A DNA stretch of 64,000 bases from Gramella sp. MAR_2010_147. Its GTDB lineage: Bacteria; Bacteroidota; Bacteroidia; Flavobacteriales; Flavobacteriaceae. Position 1 is the stretch's first letter, and the number at the start of each line of letters is the position of its first letter. The translations under genes were made by a program, and so were the position numbers. The DNA is taken from the NCBI RefSeq assembly GCF_900105135.1, contig NZ_LT629741.1, positions 186,001 through 250,000 on the forward strand, written 5' to 3'. Shown here piece after piece: positions 23,783 through 33,842 of this stretch. Under the pieces are notes generated by a model that saw only the letters and a program-made list of their open reading frames with translations, searched no databases and was not told the DNA's origin.

Positions 23783-25096
23783 ATGGAAAAAACCTTCAAG
23801 AATCTTGTAAAAACAGATTATCCTTATCTATGCGGGAGTAAGATTTTACTTGCGGTTAGCGGAGGGGTGGATAGCGTGGTACTGGCTCATCTATGTCATA
23901 TTGCGAAACTGGATTTCGCCATTGCCCATTGTAACTTCAATTTACGCGGAGATGAAAGTGACGGGGACGAGAAATTCGTGGTAGACCTTGGTGATTCACT
24001 TGAGGTTGAAGTCTATACTGAAAGTTTTAACACGCTCAATTTTGCTGAAAATAACGGTGTTTCGGTTCAAATGGCAGCCCGTGAGCTAAGGTACGAGTGG
24101 TTTGCAGAGCTAAGCAGTTCTATACAATTTGATTATACGCTCACTGCGCATCACGCCAATGATAATCTGGAAACTTTTTTGATCAATCTTATCCGCGGAA
24201 CCGGACCTGAAGGCTTGACCGGTATAAAAAAGGAAAAGAATTATATAGTGAGACCTCTTTTAGCTTTTAAGCGATCTGAGATCGAAGATTTTGCAAGGAA
24301 GAAGAACTACAAATGGAGAGAGGATAGTAGTAATGCTTCTGATAAATATATGCGGAATAAGATAAGGCATCAGATAATTCCCGTAATGGAAGAACTAAAT
24401 CCTCAATTGCTTGATGGTTTTTCAAAAACCCAGGAGCATCTTCAGGAAAGCCTGGATCTGGTAGAAGATTATATAAGCCTGTTGTATCCAAAACTGGTTC
24501 AAAAGGACAAATATGGGTACGCGATAGATATAGAGTTCATTAAAAAAGTTCCTAACCAGAAGCAGATCTTATATCAGTTATTAAAATCATTTGGTTTTAC
24601 CGAGTGGGGTGACGTATACGATCTTATGGATGCGCAAACCGGTAAAATGGTATTGTCAGATTCTCATCGTCTTATAAAAGACAGGAAGAAATTGTTGCTT
24701 ACAGAGCATTACGAAAAATCTGGGAATAGCGAATATAGACTGAGCAGGCAGGAAGATCTTGTGATGATCCCGGGTATGGGAACTTTTCATATTAATGAAG
24801 TGGAAAAGATAGGTGAAATATCGTCTGGCTGTATTTATGTTCCTGAACGAAAATTAAACTTTCCTCTTACTATTAGAAAATGGAAAAAAGGCGATTTTTT
24901 CTATCCGTTCGGAATGAATGGAAAAAAGAAATTAAGCGATTTCTTCAAAGATGAAAAATTCTCGTTACCAGAGAAAGAACATACGTGGATCCTGTGTTCG
25001 GGAGAAGAAATAGTATGGATTATAAATCACCGGGCAGATAATCGTTTTGCGGTAGAAAATTCAGATTCTAAGATTCTCAAGATTTGTATTACCTAG
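23783..25096 (+). CDS. tilS: tRNA(Ile)-lysidine synthase
   Basis: A protein of about 437 residues. The N-terminal PP-loop ATPase domain has AVSGGVDSVVLAH for ATP binding, followed by HCNFNLRGDESDGDE and TAHHANDNLETFLINLIRGTG in two parts, all TilS hallmarks, and the DSSN...RNKIRH segment that recognises tRNA. The C-terminal third (KWKKGDFFYPFGMNGKKKLSDF) is the TilS C domain. It changes C34 of tRNA-Ile(CAU) to lysidine so that AUA is read as isoleucine, an essential function. ATG 23783 is chosen over an upstream TTG that abuts the promoter. Confidence 0.94.
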   Translation: MEKTFKNLVKTDYPYLCGSKILLAVSGGVDSVVLAHLCHIAKLDFAIAHCNFNLRGDESDGDEKFVVDLGDSLEVEVYTESFNTLNFAENNGVSVQMAARELRYEWFAELSSSIQFDYTLTAHHANDNLETFLINLIRGTGPEGLTGIKKEKNYIVRPLLAFKRSEIEDFARKKNYKWREDSSNASDKYMRNKIRHQIIPVMEELNPQLLDGFSKTQEHLQESLDLVEDYISLLYPKLVQKDKYGYAIDIEFIKKVPNQKQILYQLLKSFGFTEWGDVYDLMDAQTGKMVLSDSHRLIKDRKKLLLTEHYEKSGNSEYRLSRQEDLVMIPGMGTFHINEVEKIGEISSGCIYVPERKLNFPLTIRKWKKGDFFYPFGMNGKKKLSDFFKDEKFSLPEKEHTWILCSGEEIVWIINHRADNRFAVENSDSKILKICIT

Positions 25097-25236
25097 CTGT
25101 TTTTTCGAAGATCCAGAATCAAATTCAGAACTACTTTTTACAATTTATTATCCTGCTTAACTTTTTTCAGCATCTCCTATCTATGTCCAAATCATCTTTA
25201 GGCCTTATTTTCTTTTAGGTTTAAAAGGCTAATTTC

Positions 25237-25244
25237 TATCTTTA
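25237..25244 (+). promoter_or_regulatory. Candidate -7 promoter box for the CocE-type hydrolase
   Basis: TATCTTTA (one mismatch to TAnnTTTG), 24 bases upstream of the ATG at 25269. Confidence 0.35.
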
Positions 25245-25268
25245 GGGACTTTAAAAAAAATCTGATAA

Positions 25269-27122
25269 ATGAAAATCTTCAAATACCCCCTGTTTTCAAT
25301 ACTTCTTTTGTTTGTAATGAATCCGGTTTTAGCGCAGTCGGAAACTGAATATGACGTAAAATCAAACTATGATAAGATGGAAGTAGATATCCCAATGAGG
25401 GATGGTGTAAAACTTCATACCACTATCTATACTCCAAAAGACACATCGCAGGAATACCCAATATTGATGCAACGAACTCCATATAGTTCAAGACCTTATG
25501 GAGAAGATCAATTCCGTTCTAAAATTGGCCCGAATGAGATCATGATGAAGGAAGGTAATATCATCGTCTACCAGGATGTTCGGGGTAGATGGATGAGTGA
25601 AGGGAAATATGACAATATGAGGGCTTATATTCCGAATAAAAAAGGGAAAGAATTTGATGAAGCAAGTGATACCTATGACACGATAGAATGGTTAATTAAT
25701 AATGTTGAAAATAATAACGGAAGAGTTGGAACCTGGGGGATTTCTTATCCGGGATTCTATGCGACCTACTCTTTATTGAGTGGACACCCAGCTTTAAAAG
25801 CTGCATCTCCACAGGCCAGTATCGGAGATTTCTTTTTTGACGATTTTCATCATAATGGAGCTTATTTATTGAGCTACTGGAGAGCTACGGCAGTTTTTGG
25901 ATATCAGCATGATAAACCAACAGATACAGCCTGGTACGATTTCCCAAAACTAGGTACTGAAGATCAGTATCAATTTTTTATGGATAATGGTCCGCTAAGT
26001 AATCTGGATGAGTATTATAAAGAAGATAATGAATTCTGGCAGCAATTGAAAGATCACCCCAATTATGATGAATTCTGGCAAAAAAGAGGCATTGTTCAGC
26101 ATATGAAAGATATCAAACCGGCGGTGATGATCGTTGGAGGATTATTTGATGCGGAAGATCTTTACGGCCCTTTTGCTATCTATAAAAGTATCGAAGAGAA
26201 TAGCGATAACTATAATAGCATTGTTTTTGGACCCTGGAGTCATGGCGATTGGGCAAGAGAATCTGGCAGACAGGGTGTTGGAAATGTTTATTTTGGAGAT
26301 AGTATCTCAACTCATTTCCAGAGAGATTATGAAACTGAATTCTTCAATCATTTTCTGAAAAAGAAAACCAAAGATATGCTAAGACTTCCTGAGGCTCATA
26401 TTTACGACACAGGTCTTAGACAATGGAATGATTATGCAGAGTGGCCTCCAAAAAACACATCTTCTAAAACATGGTATTTAGGAGATGATCAGAAATTTAC
26501 ACAAGAGCCAACCGATAATAAGGAAGAATTCATCAGTGATCCTGAAAAGCCGGTTTCTTATAATAATGAGATCAAAATGGTATTTACCCCGCGTGAATAT
26601 ATGACGGGAGATCAGCGTTTTGCTGCAAGAAGACCGGATGTGCTTGTTTTTGAAACTGAAGTATTGGAAGAAGATATGAAACTTTCCGGCCCAATAGAAG
26701 CTATGCTTAAAGTAGCAACTACCGGAACCGCTGCAGACTGGATAGTGAAAGTGGTAGATGTTTACCCGCCAGATGCTGAAAATTATGAAGAAACGATGCC
26801 GCATCTCAAAATGAGCAATTATCATATGATGGTTAGAAGTGAGGTGATGCGAGGAAGATTTAGAAACAGCTTTGAAGATCCTGAAGCTTTTGAGGCGAAC
26901 AAAAAGACTGATGTGAATATTAAATTACAGGGAATTAACCATACGTTTAAGAAAGGACACAAGCTGCAAGTACAAATTCAAAGTACATGGTTTCCATTGA
27001 TAGACAGAAATCCGCAGACATTTGTAGATAATATTTTCGAAGCTGAACAGGAAGATTTTCAGAAACAGACTCATACCGTTTTTGGAGATTCAGCCATTAA
27101 ATTTTCAGTATTAGAAGATTAG
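25269..27122 (+). CDS. Secreted CocE/NonD family hydrolase (X-Pro dipeptidyl-peptidase type)
   Basis: A 617-residue protein with signal peptide (MKIFKYPLFSILLLFVMNPVLAQ). Residues about 35-330 form the peptidase S15/CocE alpha/beta hydrolase: VDIPMRDGVKLHTTIYTPKD is the usual start, YQDVRGRWMSEG the oxyanion region, GTWGISYPGFYA the nucleophile elbow (serine in GIS), and GPWSHGDWA the catalytic histidine. The C-terminal part is the jelly-roll X-Pro dipeptidyl-peptidase domain (INHTFKKGHKLQVQI, then STWFPLIDRNPQ). Family members cleave ester or amide acyl bonds; in this context a periplasmic or extracellular peptidase is most likely. A DUF885 peptidase-like gene follows 65 bases later. Confidence 0.88.
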   Translation: MKIFKYPLFSILLLFVMNPVLAQSETEYDVKSNYDKMEVDIPMRDGVKLHTTIYTPKDTSQEYPILMQRTPYSSRPYGEDQFRSKIGPNEIMMKEGNIIVYQDVRGRWMSEGKYDNMRAYIPNKKGKEFDEASDTYDTIEWLINNVENNNGRVGTWGISYPGFYATYSLLSGHPALKAASPQASIGDFFFDDFHHNGAYLLSYWRATAVFGYQHDKPTDTAWYDFPKLGTEDQYQFFMDNGPLSNLDEYYKEDNEFWQQLKDHPNYDEFWQKRGIVQHMKDIKPAVMIVGGLFDAEDLYGPFAIYKSIEENSDNYNSIVFGPWSHGDWARESGRQGVGNVYFGDSISTHFQRDYETEFFNHFLKKKTKDMLRLPEAHIYDTGLRQWNDYAEWPPKNTSSKTWYLGDDQKFTQEPTDNKEEFISDPEKPVSYNNEIKMVFTPREYMTGDQRFAARRPDVLVFETEVLEEDMKLSGPIEAMLKVATTGTAADWIVKVVDVYPPDAENYEETMPHLKMSNYHMMVRSEVMRGRFRNSFEDPEAFEANKKTDVNIKLQGINHTFKKGHKLQVQIQSTWFPLIDRNPQTFVDNIFEAEQEDFQKQTHTVFGDSAIKFSVLED

Positions 27123-27187
27123 AGATTAAATAGCCAGAATCAAAATTCCTGAATGGAAGTTGTTAGGGTAGCTAAAATTACAATTGA

Positions 27188-29008
27188 ATGAAATTAAATA
27201 ATATATATATCCTCTTTCTTGGACTCTTTATTATTTCCTGCGGAAACGATAAAAAGAACGGGAATTTTTCCGAAGAAGAAATGGAGAAAAATTCAGCCGA
27301 TCTGAATACTTATTTCGATAAGGAATTTCAAAAGGAAATTGAAGAATCACCGATGATGCAGACTCGTTTTGGAATGAAATCTGACTATGGGAAATGGGAT
27401 GACTTCTCCAACCTCAAGTATGCTGAAGATCTTGAACAGGCAAAAGAACGCCTGGAATATCTTGATAAAATAGATACTGAAGCTTTGAACGATGAGACCA
27501 GATTAAGCTATGAGCTTTTTAGAAGGCAGGTTAAGAATGAGATAGATGATTATAAATACAGGTTTTATGATTACCCTGTAAACCAAATGCATGGGTTTCA
27601 TGCTGAATTGCCTGCATTTCTAATTAACATGCACCGCATAGATTCAGTCCCAGATGCGAAAGCCTATATTTCCAGACTTGTGGGTATGGAAAAGGTGATG
27701 GATGATATTATTGAACAGTTAAAATTAAGAGAGCAGAACGGCATAATTCCGCCAAAATTTGTTTTCGATAGAACTTTAGATGCTTCCAGAAATATCATCA
27801 AAGGTAAACCATTCACTAAATCTACCGAAGCAAGTACGTTAATGGAAGATTTCAACTCCAAGATCGAGAAACTTGAAATTTCAGAAGAAGAAAAGACCGT
27901 ACTGGTAAATGAAGCAGAAACGGCCCTCGTAGATCACGTGCATCCGGCATATAAAAGTCTTGTGGAATTCCTGGAGAACCAGCAACAAAGAGCCACTGAA
28001 GAAGCCGGGGTATGGAAGTTTCCGAAAGGTGATGAATTCTATAACAATGCCTTAAACAGAGTAACTACCACAAACCTTTCCGCAGAAGAGATCCATGAAA
28101 TTGGACTGAACGAAGTGGCAAGAATTCATGGTGAAATGGAAAAGATCATGGAGGAGGTTGGTTTTGAAGGATCCCTGCAGGACTTCTTTGAGTTTATGAA
28201 AAACGATGAGCAGTTTTATTATGAAAATACCGAAGCTGGAAAAGCAGCTTACTTGAAAAAGGCAAAGGAGCTTATTAACCAGATGAAAGCAAAACTTCCG
28301 GAATTGTTTAATACGATGCCTGAAGCTGATATTGTGGTGAAAGCGGTGGAACCTTTTCGTGAGAAAAGTGCTGGTAAAGCATTTTATCAGCAACCTGCGA
28401 TAGACGGTTCCAGGCCGGGTACTTATTATGCCAATTTATATGATATGGCGGCAATGCCTAAATATGAAATGGAGGCGCTGGCGTATCACGAAGGTATTCC
28501 GGGACATCATATGCAAATTGCGATCGCCCAGGAGCTGGATAGTATTCCGGAATTTAGAAAATTCAGTTTTTTCACCGCTTATGTAGAAGGCTGGGGATTG
28601 TATAGCGAATATATACCCAAGGAGATAGGTTTCTACAAAGACCCGTATTCAGATTTTGGAAGACTTGCCATGGAACTTTGGAGATCCTGCAGATTGGTTG
28701 TAGATACGGGAATCCATGCAAAAAAATGGACCAGACAGGAAGGCATAGATTTTTATAAAAAGAATACACCTGCAGCTGAAAGTGCCTGTGTGAAAATGGT
28801 AGAGCGGCATATTGTGATGCCAGGACAGGCTACAGCCTACAAGATTGGGATGAATAAGATCCTGGATCTAAGAGATAACGCAAAAGAGCAATTAGGGGAA
28901 AACTTTGATATTAAAGAATTTCACGATGTTGTTCTTACAGACGGAGCTTTACCGCTAACTATCCTGGAATCCAAAGTAGATTCCTGGGTGATATCAAAAA
29001 ATAAATAG
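27188..29008 (+). CDS. DUF885 lipoprotein, putative zinc peptidase
   Basis: A 606-residue lipoprotein (signal MKLNNIYILFLGLFIISC with the lipobox cysteine C18). The DUF885 signature YHEGIPGHHMQIAIAQE lies near residue 435 with a downstream glutamate in AYVEGWGLYSEY, as in a gluzincin-type site. The family covers uncharacterised membrane-anchored proteins related to carboxypeptidases. Length matches the family (about 580-620). Following a CocE-type hydrolase, it may help degrade external peptides; enzymatic activity is inferred from the motif only. galM begins two bases after its stop codon. Confidence 0.87.
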   Translation: MKLNNIYILFLGLFIISCGNDKKNGNFSEEEMEKNSADLNTYFDKEFQKEIEESPMMQTRFGMKSDYGKWDDFSNLKYAEDLEQAKERLEYLDKIDTEALNDETRLSYELFRRQVKNEIDDYKYRFYDYPVNQMHGFHAELPAFLINMHRIDSVPDAKAYISRLVGMEKVMDDIIEQLKLREQNGIIPPKFVFDRTLDASRNIIKGKPFTKSTEASTLMEDFNSKIEKLEISEEEKTVLVNEAETALVDHVHPAYKSLVEFLENQQQRATEEAGVWKFPKGDEFYNNALNRVTTTNLSAEEIHEIGLNEVARIHGEMEKIMEEVGFEGSLQDFFEFMKNDEQFYYENTEAGKAAYLKKAKELINQMKAKLPELFNTMPEADIVVKAVEPFREKSAGKAFYQQPAIDGSRPGTYYANLYDMAAMPKYEMEALAYHEGIPGHHMQIAIAQELDSIPEFRKFSFFTAYVEGWGLYSEYIPKEIGFYKDPYSDFGRLAMELWRSCRLVVDTGIHAKKWTRQEGIDFYKKNTPAAESACVKMVERHIVMPGQATAYKIGMNKILDLRDNAKEQLGENFDIKEFHDVVLTDGALPLTILESKVDSWVISKNK

Positions 29009-29010
29009 GT

Positions 29011-30012
29011 TTGAGCGAGATCCAGAAATCTGACCTTAAGGTTATAGACCTTGTGAATTCGAGTAAAAGTCGGTTACAGATTTTAAACTACGGAGCGACT
29101 ATCTTCAGTTTTAAGATGTATGATAAAAATGATGATCTTATAGATCTGGTGGTTGGACCTAAGCAGCCTGAAGACTACCTAACCCAGGATTACCGGGAGA
29201 AAAATAAATGTTTTGGAGCTAGCATTGGTAGGTTTGCCGGAAGGATTTCTAATGGGAAGTTTCAAATCGATGATGAAGAATATCAACTTTATCAACTGGA
29301 AGAGCGAGTTCATCTACATGGTGGCGAAGCTGGATTTCAGTATAAATTCTGGGAGGTTGAAAGGATAGATAAAGGGGAGAATCCTTCGGTAACCTTGTCT
29401 TATACCAGTGAACATCTGGAAGAAGGATATCCGGGAAGGCTGCAGGTTAAGGCTAAATATACCTTAACCGAGGAGAATGAGATAAAAATATCATATTCCG
29501 CAAGAACAGATAAAACAACTATTGTAAATATCACCAATCACTCTTATTTCAATCTCAACGGGGGAGGTAGTGTAAGTGATCATTTTATGCAGGTAAATGC
29601 TTCTAAAATCCTGGAACTGGATGAAAAGAATTTACCAACTGGAAATCTTACCAAGTTAAAAAAGAGTCCAAAGGATTATAGGGAGAATAAGTTGCTTGGA
29701 AATAGGGAACTGGATGATGTTTTTGTGCTGGACGTTATGGAAAATGAAGTGCAGGCACAGTTATTCTCATCTTTAAGCGGTATTAAAATGAAGTTAAGCA
29801 GTAATCAGCCGGTTTTGGTTATTTATTCTCCGGAAACACTGCCAGACTCTCTGGTCTATTTAAGTGAGATTGATAAAAAGTATCCTGCTGTGGCATTGGA
29901 AGCACAAAATTATCCCGATGCTCCAAACTTTAGAAACTTCCCATCAAGTTTGCTGGAACCCGGTGAATTCTATGAAAACAACATCACATTTTCTTTTTCT
30001 GTAAAGAAATAA
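29011..30012 (+). CDS. galM: Aldose 1-epimerase (galactose mutarotase)
   Basis: A 333-residue GalM. Signatures are NYGATIFSFKMYDKN, GASIGRFAGRISNGKF, LHGGEAGFQYKFWEV with the first catalytic-site histidine, NITNHSYFNLNGGG with the second, and the late AVALEAQNYPDAPN glutamate. It equilibrates alpha and beta anomers of galactose or glucose so that galactokinase can act. The start codon is TTG, two bases after the DUF885 stop, so translation is probably coupled. The sodium/sugar symporter follows 33 bases downstream, and galK and galT are nearby on the other strand. Confidence 0.92.
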   Translation: MSEIQKSDLKVIDLVNSSKSRLQILNYGATIFSFKMYDKNDDLIDLVVGPKQPEDYLTQDYREKNKCFGASIGRFAGRISNGKFQIDDEEYQLYQLEERVHLHGGEAGFQYKFWEVERIDKGENPSVTLSYTSEHLEEGYPGRLQVKAKYTLTEENEIKISYSARTDKTTIVNITNHSYFNLNGGGSVSDHFMQVNASKILELDEKNLPTGNLTKLKKSPKDYRENKLLGNRELDDVFVLDVMENEVQAQLFSSLSGIKMKLSSNQPVLVIYSPETLPDSLVYLSEIDKKYPAVALEAQNYPDAPNFRNFPSSLLEPGEFYENNITFSFSVKK

Positions 30013-30045
30013 TTCTATATTTAACCGAAAATTTAAGAAAACGTT

Positions 30046-31695
30046 ATGATTGGAATTCTATCCTTCGTTGGTTTTACAGCGCTAGTAGCCATAATCGCCT
30101 ATTTTGCAACCAGAAAAACTGATGAATCTACCAGTGATGGTTATTTTTTAGGGGGTAGAAGTCTTACTGCGGGAGTAATTGCAGGTTCTTTACTTCTTAC
30201 CAATCTATCTACAGAACAAATTGTTGGATTGAATGGTAGCTCGTATGCTAACGGACTTTCTGTGATGGCATGGGAAACACTGGCTGCAATTGCAATTGTA
30301 GTGACAGCAATTTTTTTATTACCAAGATATCTTAAGGGAGGTCTTACAACGGTACCTCAGTTTTTGGCTGAGCGATATGATGTCACTACCAAAACATTAA
30401 CATCAGCCTTGTTTCTTACGGGTTATGTAGTGGTTCTTTTACCGATCATTCTTTATTCAGGGTCTGTAGCCATCAGCGGAATGTTCGATGTACCTGCTTT
30501 ATTGGGAGTTTCTGATGATGCGGCTATTAAAATCTGTGTTTGGGGTATTGGCATTATAGGATCCATTTACGCCGTATTTGGAGGTTTAAAAGCGGTAGCA
30601 GTTTCTGATAGTATAAATGCCATAGGTTTACTGATTGGTGGAATTTTAGTACCGGTTTTCGGGTTGATCATTATTGGTGACGGTGGATTTTTTGATGGAA
30701 TTACCACTTTGATGGAATCAAATCCTGAGAAATTCAAATCTATGGGGGATGAAACCAGCCCCGTACCTTTTCATACGTTATTCACGGGAATGATGCTTGT
30801 ACAGTTATTTTACTGGGGAACAAATCAGCAGATCATTCAACGTGCACTGGCGGCAAAAAATTTAAAAGAAGGACAAAAAGGATTGATGCTGGCATCGTTT
30901 ATCAAAATTCTTGGGCCGCTTATCGTCGTACTACCCGGGATCATTGCCTTTCATATATTTGGTGCAGACCTCGAGAATGGAGATGAAGCTTACCCGTTAT
31001 TGGTGAATAGAGTGCTGCCGGGTTATTTAATAGGCTTTTTTGCAGCTGTGATCTTTGGTGCGATCCTGAGTTCTTTTAATAGTGTTCTTAACAGTTCGGT
31101 TACCTTGTTTGGAATTGATATTTACAAACAACACATCAATAAAAATGCAACTGAAAAAACGGTTGTTAAATACGGAAAGATCTTTGGTACATTGTTAGCG
31201 ATCGCCGCAATGTTTATAGCTCCTTTCATCGCAAATGCAGGGAGTTTATTTGCCTATCTTCAGGAGGTAAATGGTATCTATAGTATTCCAATTCTTACTA
31301 TTATCGTAGTAGGATATCTCACAAAATATGTTCCTGCTATTGCTGCTAAAATTGGTCTTTTATCTGGATCGGTATTGTATATTATCAGTCAGTTTTTTCT
31401 TCAACCATATTATCAAGCGGAGGCGGTTGCAAATGCAGAACTTAATGGGGTTACCGGGGTCGCTGAACTGGCAGCTATAGAAGCAAGTGCCTATCCTCAT
31501 TTTCTGGATGTGATGGCTATATTATTCACTTTAAATGTTGCGATCATGCTTGTGATCGGTAAGATCTGGCCAAGAAAAACTCCTTATTTGCAGGAGCATA
31601 CCAAGCAGGTGGATATTACCCCATGGAGGTTTGTAAAACCTGTAGGGATAGGAATAATAATTATTGTGGTGGGGATTTACGCTTATTTTGCATAA
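30046..31695 (+). CDS. Sodium/solute symporter (SSS family, SGLT-like sugar transporter)
   Basis: A 549-residue inner-membrane protein with about 14 helices. SSS signatures: FFLGGRSLTAGVIAGSLLLTNLSTEQIVGLNG in two parts, GGLKAVAVSDSINA, and QIIQRALAAKNLKEGQKG, the conserved QR-A motif. The closest known model is Vibrio SGLT (galactose and glucose with sodium). Placement directly after galM and next to galK/galT makes galactose the most likely substrate. A GAAAACGTTA half-palindrome abuts the ATG (30037-30046), a possible LacI-type half site. Confidence 0.9.
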   Translation: MIGILSFVGFTALVAIIAYFATRKTDESTSDGYFLGGRSLTAGVIAGSLLLTNLSTEQIVGLNGSSYANGLSVMAWETLAAIAIVVTAIFLLPRYLKGGLTTVPQFLAERYDVTTKTLTSALFLTGYVVVLLPIILYSGSVAISGMFDVPALLGVSDDAAIKICVWGIGIIGSIYAVFGGLKAVAVSDSINAIGLLIGGILVPVFGLIIIGDGGFFDGITTLMESNPEKFKSMGDETSPVPFHTLFTGMMLVQLFYWGTNQQIIQRALAAKNLKEGQKGLMLASFIKILGPLIVVLPGIIAFHIFGADLENGDEAYPLLVNRVLPGYLIGFFAAVIFGAILSSFNSVLNSSVTLFGIDIYKQHINKNATEKTVVKYGKIFGTLLAIAAMFIAPFIANAGSLFAYLQEVNGIYSIPILTIIVVGYLTKYVPAIAAKIGLLSGSVLYIISQFFLQPYYQAEAVANAELNGVTGVAELAAIEASAYPHFLDVMAILFTLNVAIMLVIGKIWPRKTPYLQEHTKQVDITPWRFVKPVGIGIIIIVVGIYAYFA

Positions 31696-31777
31696 GCTAA
31701 TCTAAAAATTATTCAAACCTTACAAAGTAAGTCTGGGAGATTCAATAGTTTTAATTATAACATTTTTGAAGACGCTC

Positions 31778-32797
31778 TTAATGATTCCTCAGGTTGTGAG
31801 TAGAATCTCTGTGAATGATGGAAGTTTCCAGTTTAAGATTTACCGGATCCCTGGATAGTTTATCCTGAATTCTTTCAATCATTGTACTCATGGCAAGACG
31901 GCCCTGTTCCTCTTCATGTTGATCTACAGTGCTTAAAGAAGGGAGGAAGTTTTCTCCCATAATACCATTGGTGAAGCCTATTACAGAAACATCTTCGGGA
32001 ATTTTGAAACCAGATTTTAAAATACTTTTCATTATCAGGATAGCAGATAGCTCATCAGCAGCTAGAACAGCATCTATTTTCCTTTGCTGAATCAAATTTT
32101 TTAGTTTTTCATCAGGAAATTTTTTCTGATCAAAATTAAAGATCTGTTTAGTAAAGCCGAATCTTTTAGATGCATTAATATAACCCTGTTTTCGCTGGTC
32201 ATCTACACTAGTATAGGGAATACCGCTCACGTAGGCTATCTTTTCGCAGCCCGAATCAAGTAATTCAATTGTAGCCTGCTCTGCCTGAAAAGCATCATTA
32301 ATACTTATCTTATCACAAGGAATGATGGAAAGAACACGATCGAAAAGAACCAGAGGAACATGATAATCTAAAACATCTTTTAAATGGTCAATTTCCATTT
32401 TAGCCTGGGTCTCCTGCGAAAGGGACATAATAATTCCATCAACACTTCCTGAAATTAGGGTTTGTATGCTTTCCCTTTCTTTATTGAGTGAATCATTTGA
32501 AATTGAAATGATGATCTTATATCCCATTTCGTTGGCCACAGATTCCATTCCGGAGAGAGCTTTTGCAAAAAAATGAGGAAGTATATCAGGAATAATGACT
32601 CCAATTGTTCTGGTTTTATTTGATTTTAAATTCCTTCCAAGAATGTTGGGAATATAATGTAATGAATTGGCAAGTAATTTTACTCTTTCCCTTGTTTCCA
32701 GACTTATTTCAGGGTTATCGCTAAGAGACTTGGAAACAGTGCTTACCGAAACTTTCAGTAAGCTAGCAAGAGTCTTAAGGGTAACCTTTTTATTCAT
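31778..32797 (-). CDS. LacI family transcriptional regulator (galactose locus)
   Basis: A 339-residue LacI/GalR regulator: N-terminal helix-turn-helix (VTLKTLASLLKVSVSTVSKSL, then SDNPEISLETRERV) and a periplasmic-binding-protein-like effector domain from residue about 60 (TRTIGVIIPDILPHFFAKAL). It is the last gene of the galK-galT-lacI operon, 4 bases after galT, so it would be autoregulated with the Leloir genes. The ligand is presumably galactose or a related sugar. Its operator could not be identified with confidence. Confidence 0.93.
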   Translation of the reverse strand: MNKKVTLKTLASLLKVSVSTVSKSLSDNPEISLETRERVKLLANSLHYIPNILGRNLKSNKTRTIGVIIPDILPHFFAKALSGMESVANEMGYKIIISISNDSLNKERESIQTLISGSVDGIIMSLSQETQAKMEIDHLKDVLDYHVPLVLFDRVLSIIPCDKISINDAFQAEQATIELLDSGCEKIAYVSGIPYTSVDDQRKQGYINASKRFGFTKQIFNFDQKKFPDEKLKNLIQQRKIDAVLAADELSAILIMKSILKSGFKIPEDVSVIGFTNGIMGENFLPSLSTVDQHEEEQGRLAMSTMIERIQDKLSRDPVNLKLETSIIHRDSTHNLRNH

Positions 32798-32801
32798 TTT
32801 A

Positions 32802-33839
32802 TTATTTTAGATAATGAGTGCTGGAAAGCTCATTCAAACGCTGCGCCGCTTGTTCTGCAGTAATATCACGTTGAGGTCCTGCAAACATTTCATAACCTAC
32901 CATGAATTTTTTTACAGTTGCTGAACGTAGTAATGGCGGATAAAAGCTCATATGAAAATGCCATTCAGGATACTTGTTTCCATCTGTAGGTGCCTGATGG
33001 ATCCCGGAAGAGTAGGGAAATGAAGTTTCGAAAAGATTGTCATATTTGATTGTGAGCTTCTTTAAAATTTCAGCATAGGCAACTTCTTCGGTTTCATTTA
33101 ATTGACCAATATGCTGAAGGTGTCTTTTAGGGATGATCATCGCTTCGAAAGGCCAGATCGCCCAGTAGGGGATAAGTGCTACAAAATGCTCGTTTTTTTC
33201 AATAATTCTTTCTCCTGTTTCTAATTCCTGCTTTAGATAATCAGATAAAAGACTACGTTCGTTTTTATCCCAGAATTCCTTGAATTTTGCTGCTTTTTTT
33301 AGCACCTCAGTAGGAATAGAGGACTGAGACCATATCTGCCCATGTGGATGTGGATTACTACATCCCATGATCGCCCCTTTATTTTCAAAAATCTGAACAT
33401 AATTGATGTCTTCTTTTGCTCCCAATTCTTCATATTCCTTTTTCCATATTTTAATCACTTTGGCAATATCTTTCACCTCCATAAGGGGTAGGGTTAGGGA
33501 GTGATCTGGAGAAAAACACACTACTTTACAGATCCCTTTTTCGCTTTCAGCTCTTAAAAGTCCTTCCTGAAAATTAATCTCAGGAGTATCTGTGAGTAAA
33601 GAAGAAAAGTCGTTCACGAATGAATATGGCTCATTATATTCTGGATTGGTATTTCCACTGGCACGGGTATTTCCAGGACATAAGTAACAGGAAGGGTCGT
33701 AAGTTTCTTTTTGAACAGACTTGTTTTCTTCCGTTTTTCCCTGCCAGGGACGTTTTGTCCTATGCGGGGAAACCAGGATCCATTCTCCAGTAAGAATATT
33801 ATAGCGTCTATGCGGAATATTATTTATGTCTTTACTCAT
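32802..33839 (-). CDS. galT: Galactose-1-phosphate uridylyltransferase
   Basis: A 345-residue GalT of the histidine-triad superfamily. Active-site SNPHPHGQIW gives the catalytic H166 (same numbering as in the E. coli enzyme), and C51/C54 in CYLC fit the zinc site. It transfers UMP from UDP-glucose to galactose-1-phosphate in the Leloir pathway. galK ends 3 bases before its start, and lacI begins 4 bases after its end. No galE is seen in the window; an epimerase must be encoded elsewhere. Confidence 0.95.
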   Translation of the reverse strand: MSKDINNIPHRRYNILTGEWILVSPHRTKRPWQGKTEENKSVQKETYDPSCYLCPGNTRASGNTNPEYNEPYSFVNDFSSLLTDTPEINFQEGLLRAESEKGICKVVCFSPDHSLTLPLMEVKDIAKVIKIWKKEYEELGAKEDINYVQIFENKGAIMGCSNPHPHGQIWSQSSIPTEVLKKAAKFKEFWDKNERSLLSDYLKQELETGERIIEKNEHFVALIPYWAIWPFEAMIIPKRHLQHIGQLNETEEVAYAEILKKLTIKYDNLFETSFPYSSGIHQAPTDGNKYPEWHFHMSFYPPLLRSATVKKFMVGYEMFAGPQRDITAEQAAQRLNELSSTHYLK

Positions 33840-33842
33840 TGT

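Noticed and set aside
28052..28393. Antisense open frame of 113 codons inside the DUF885 gene
   Set aside because: The sense frame is a well-supported gene with motifs; the antisense product has no family features and reflects codon bias.
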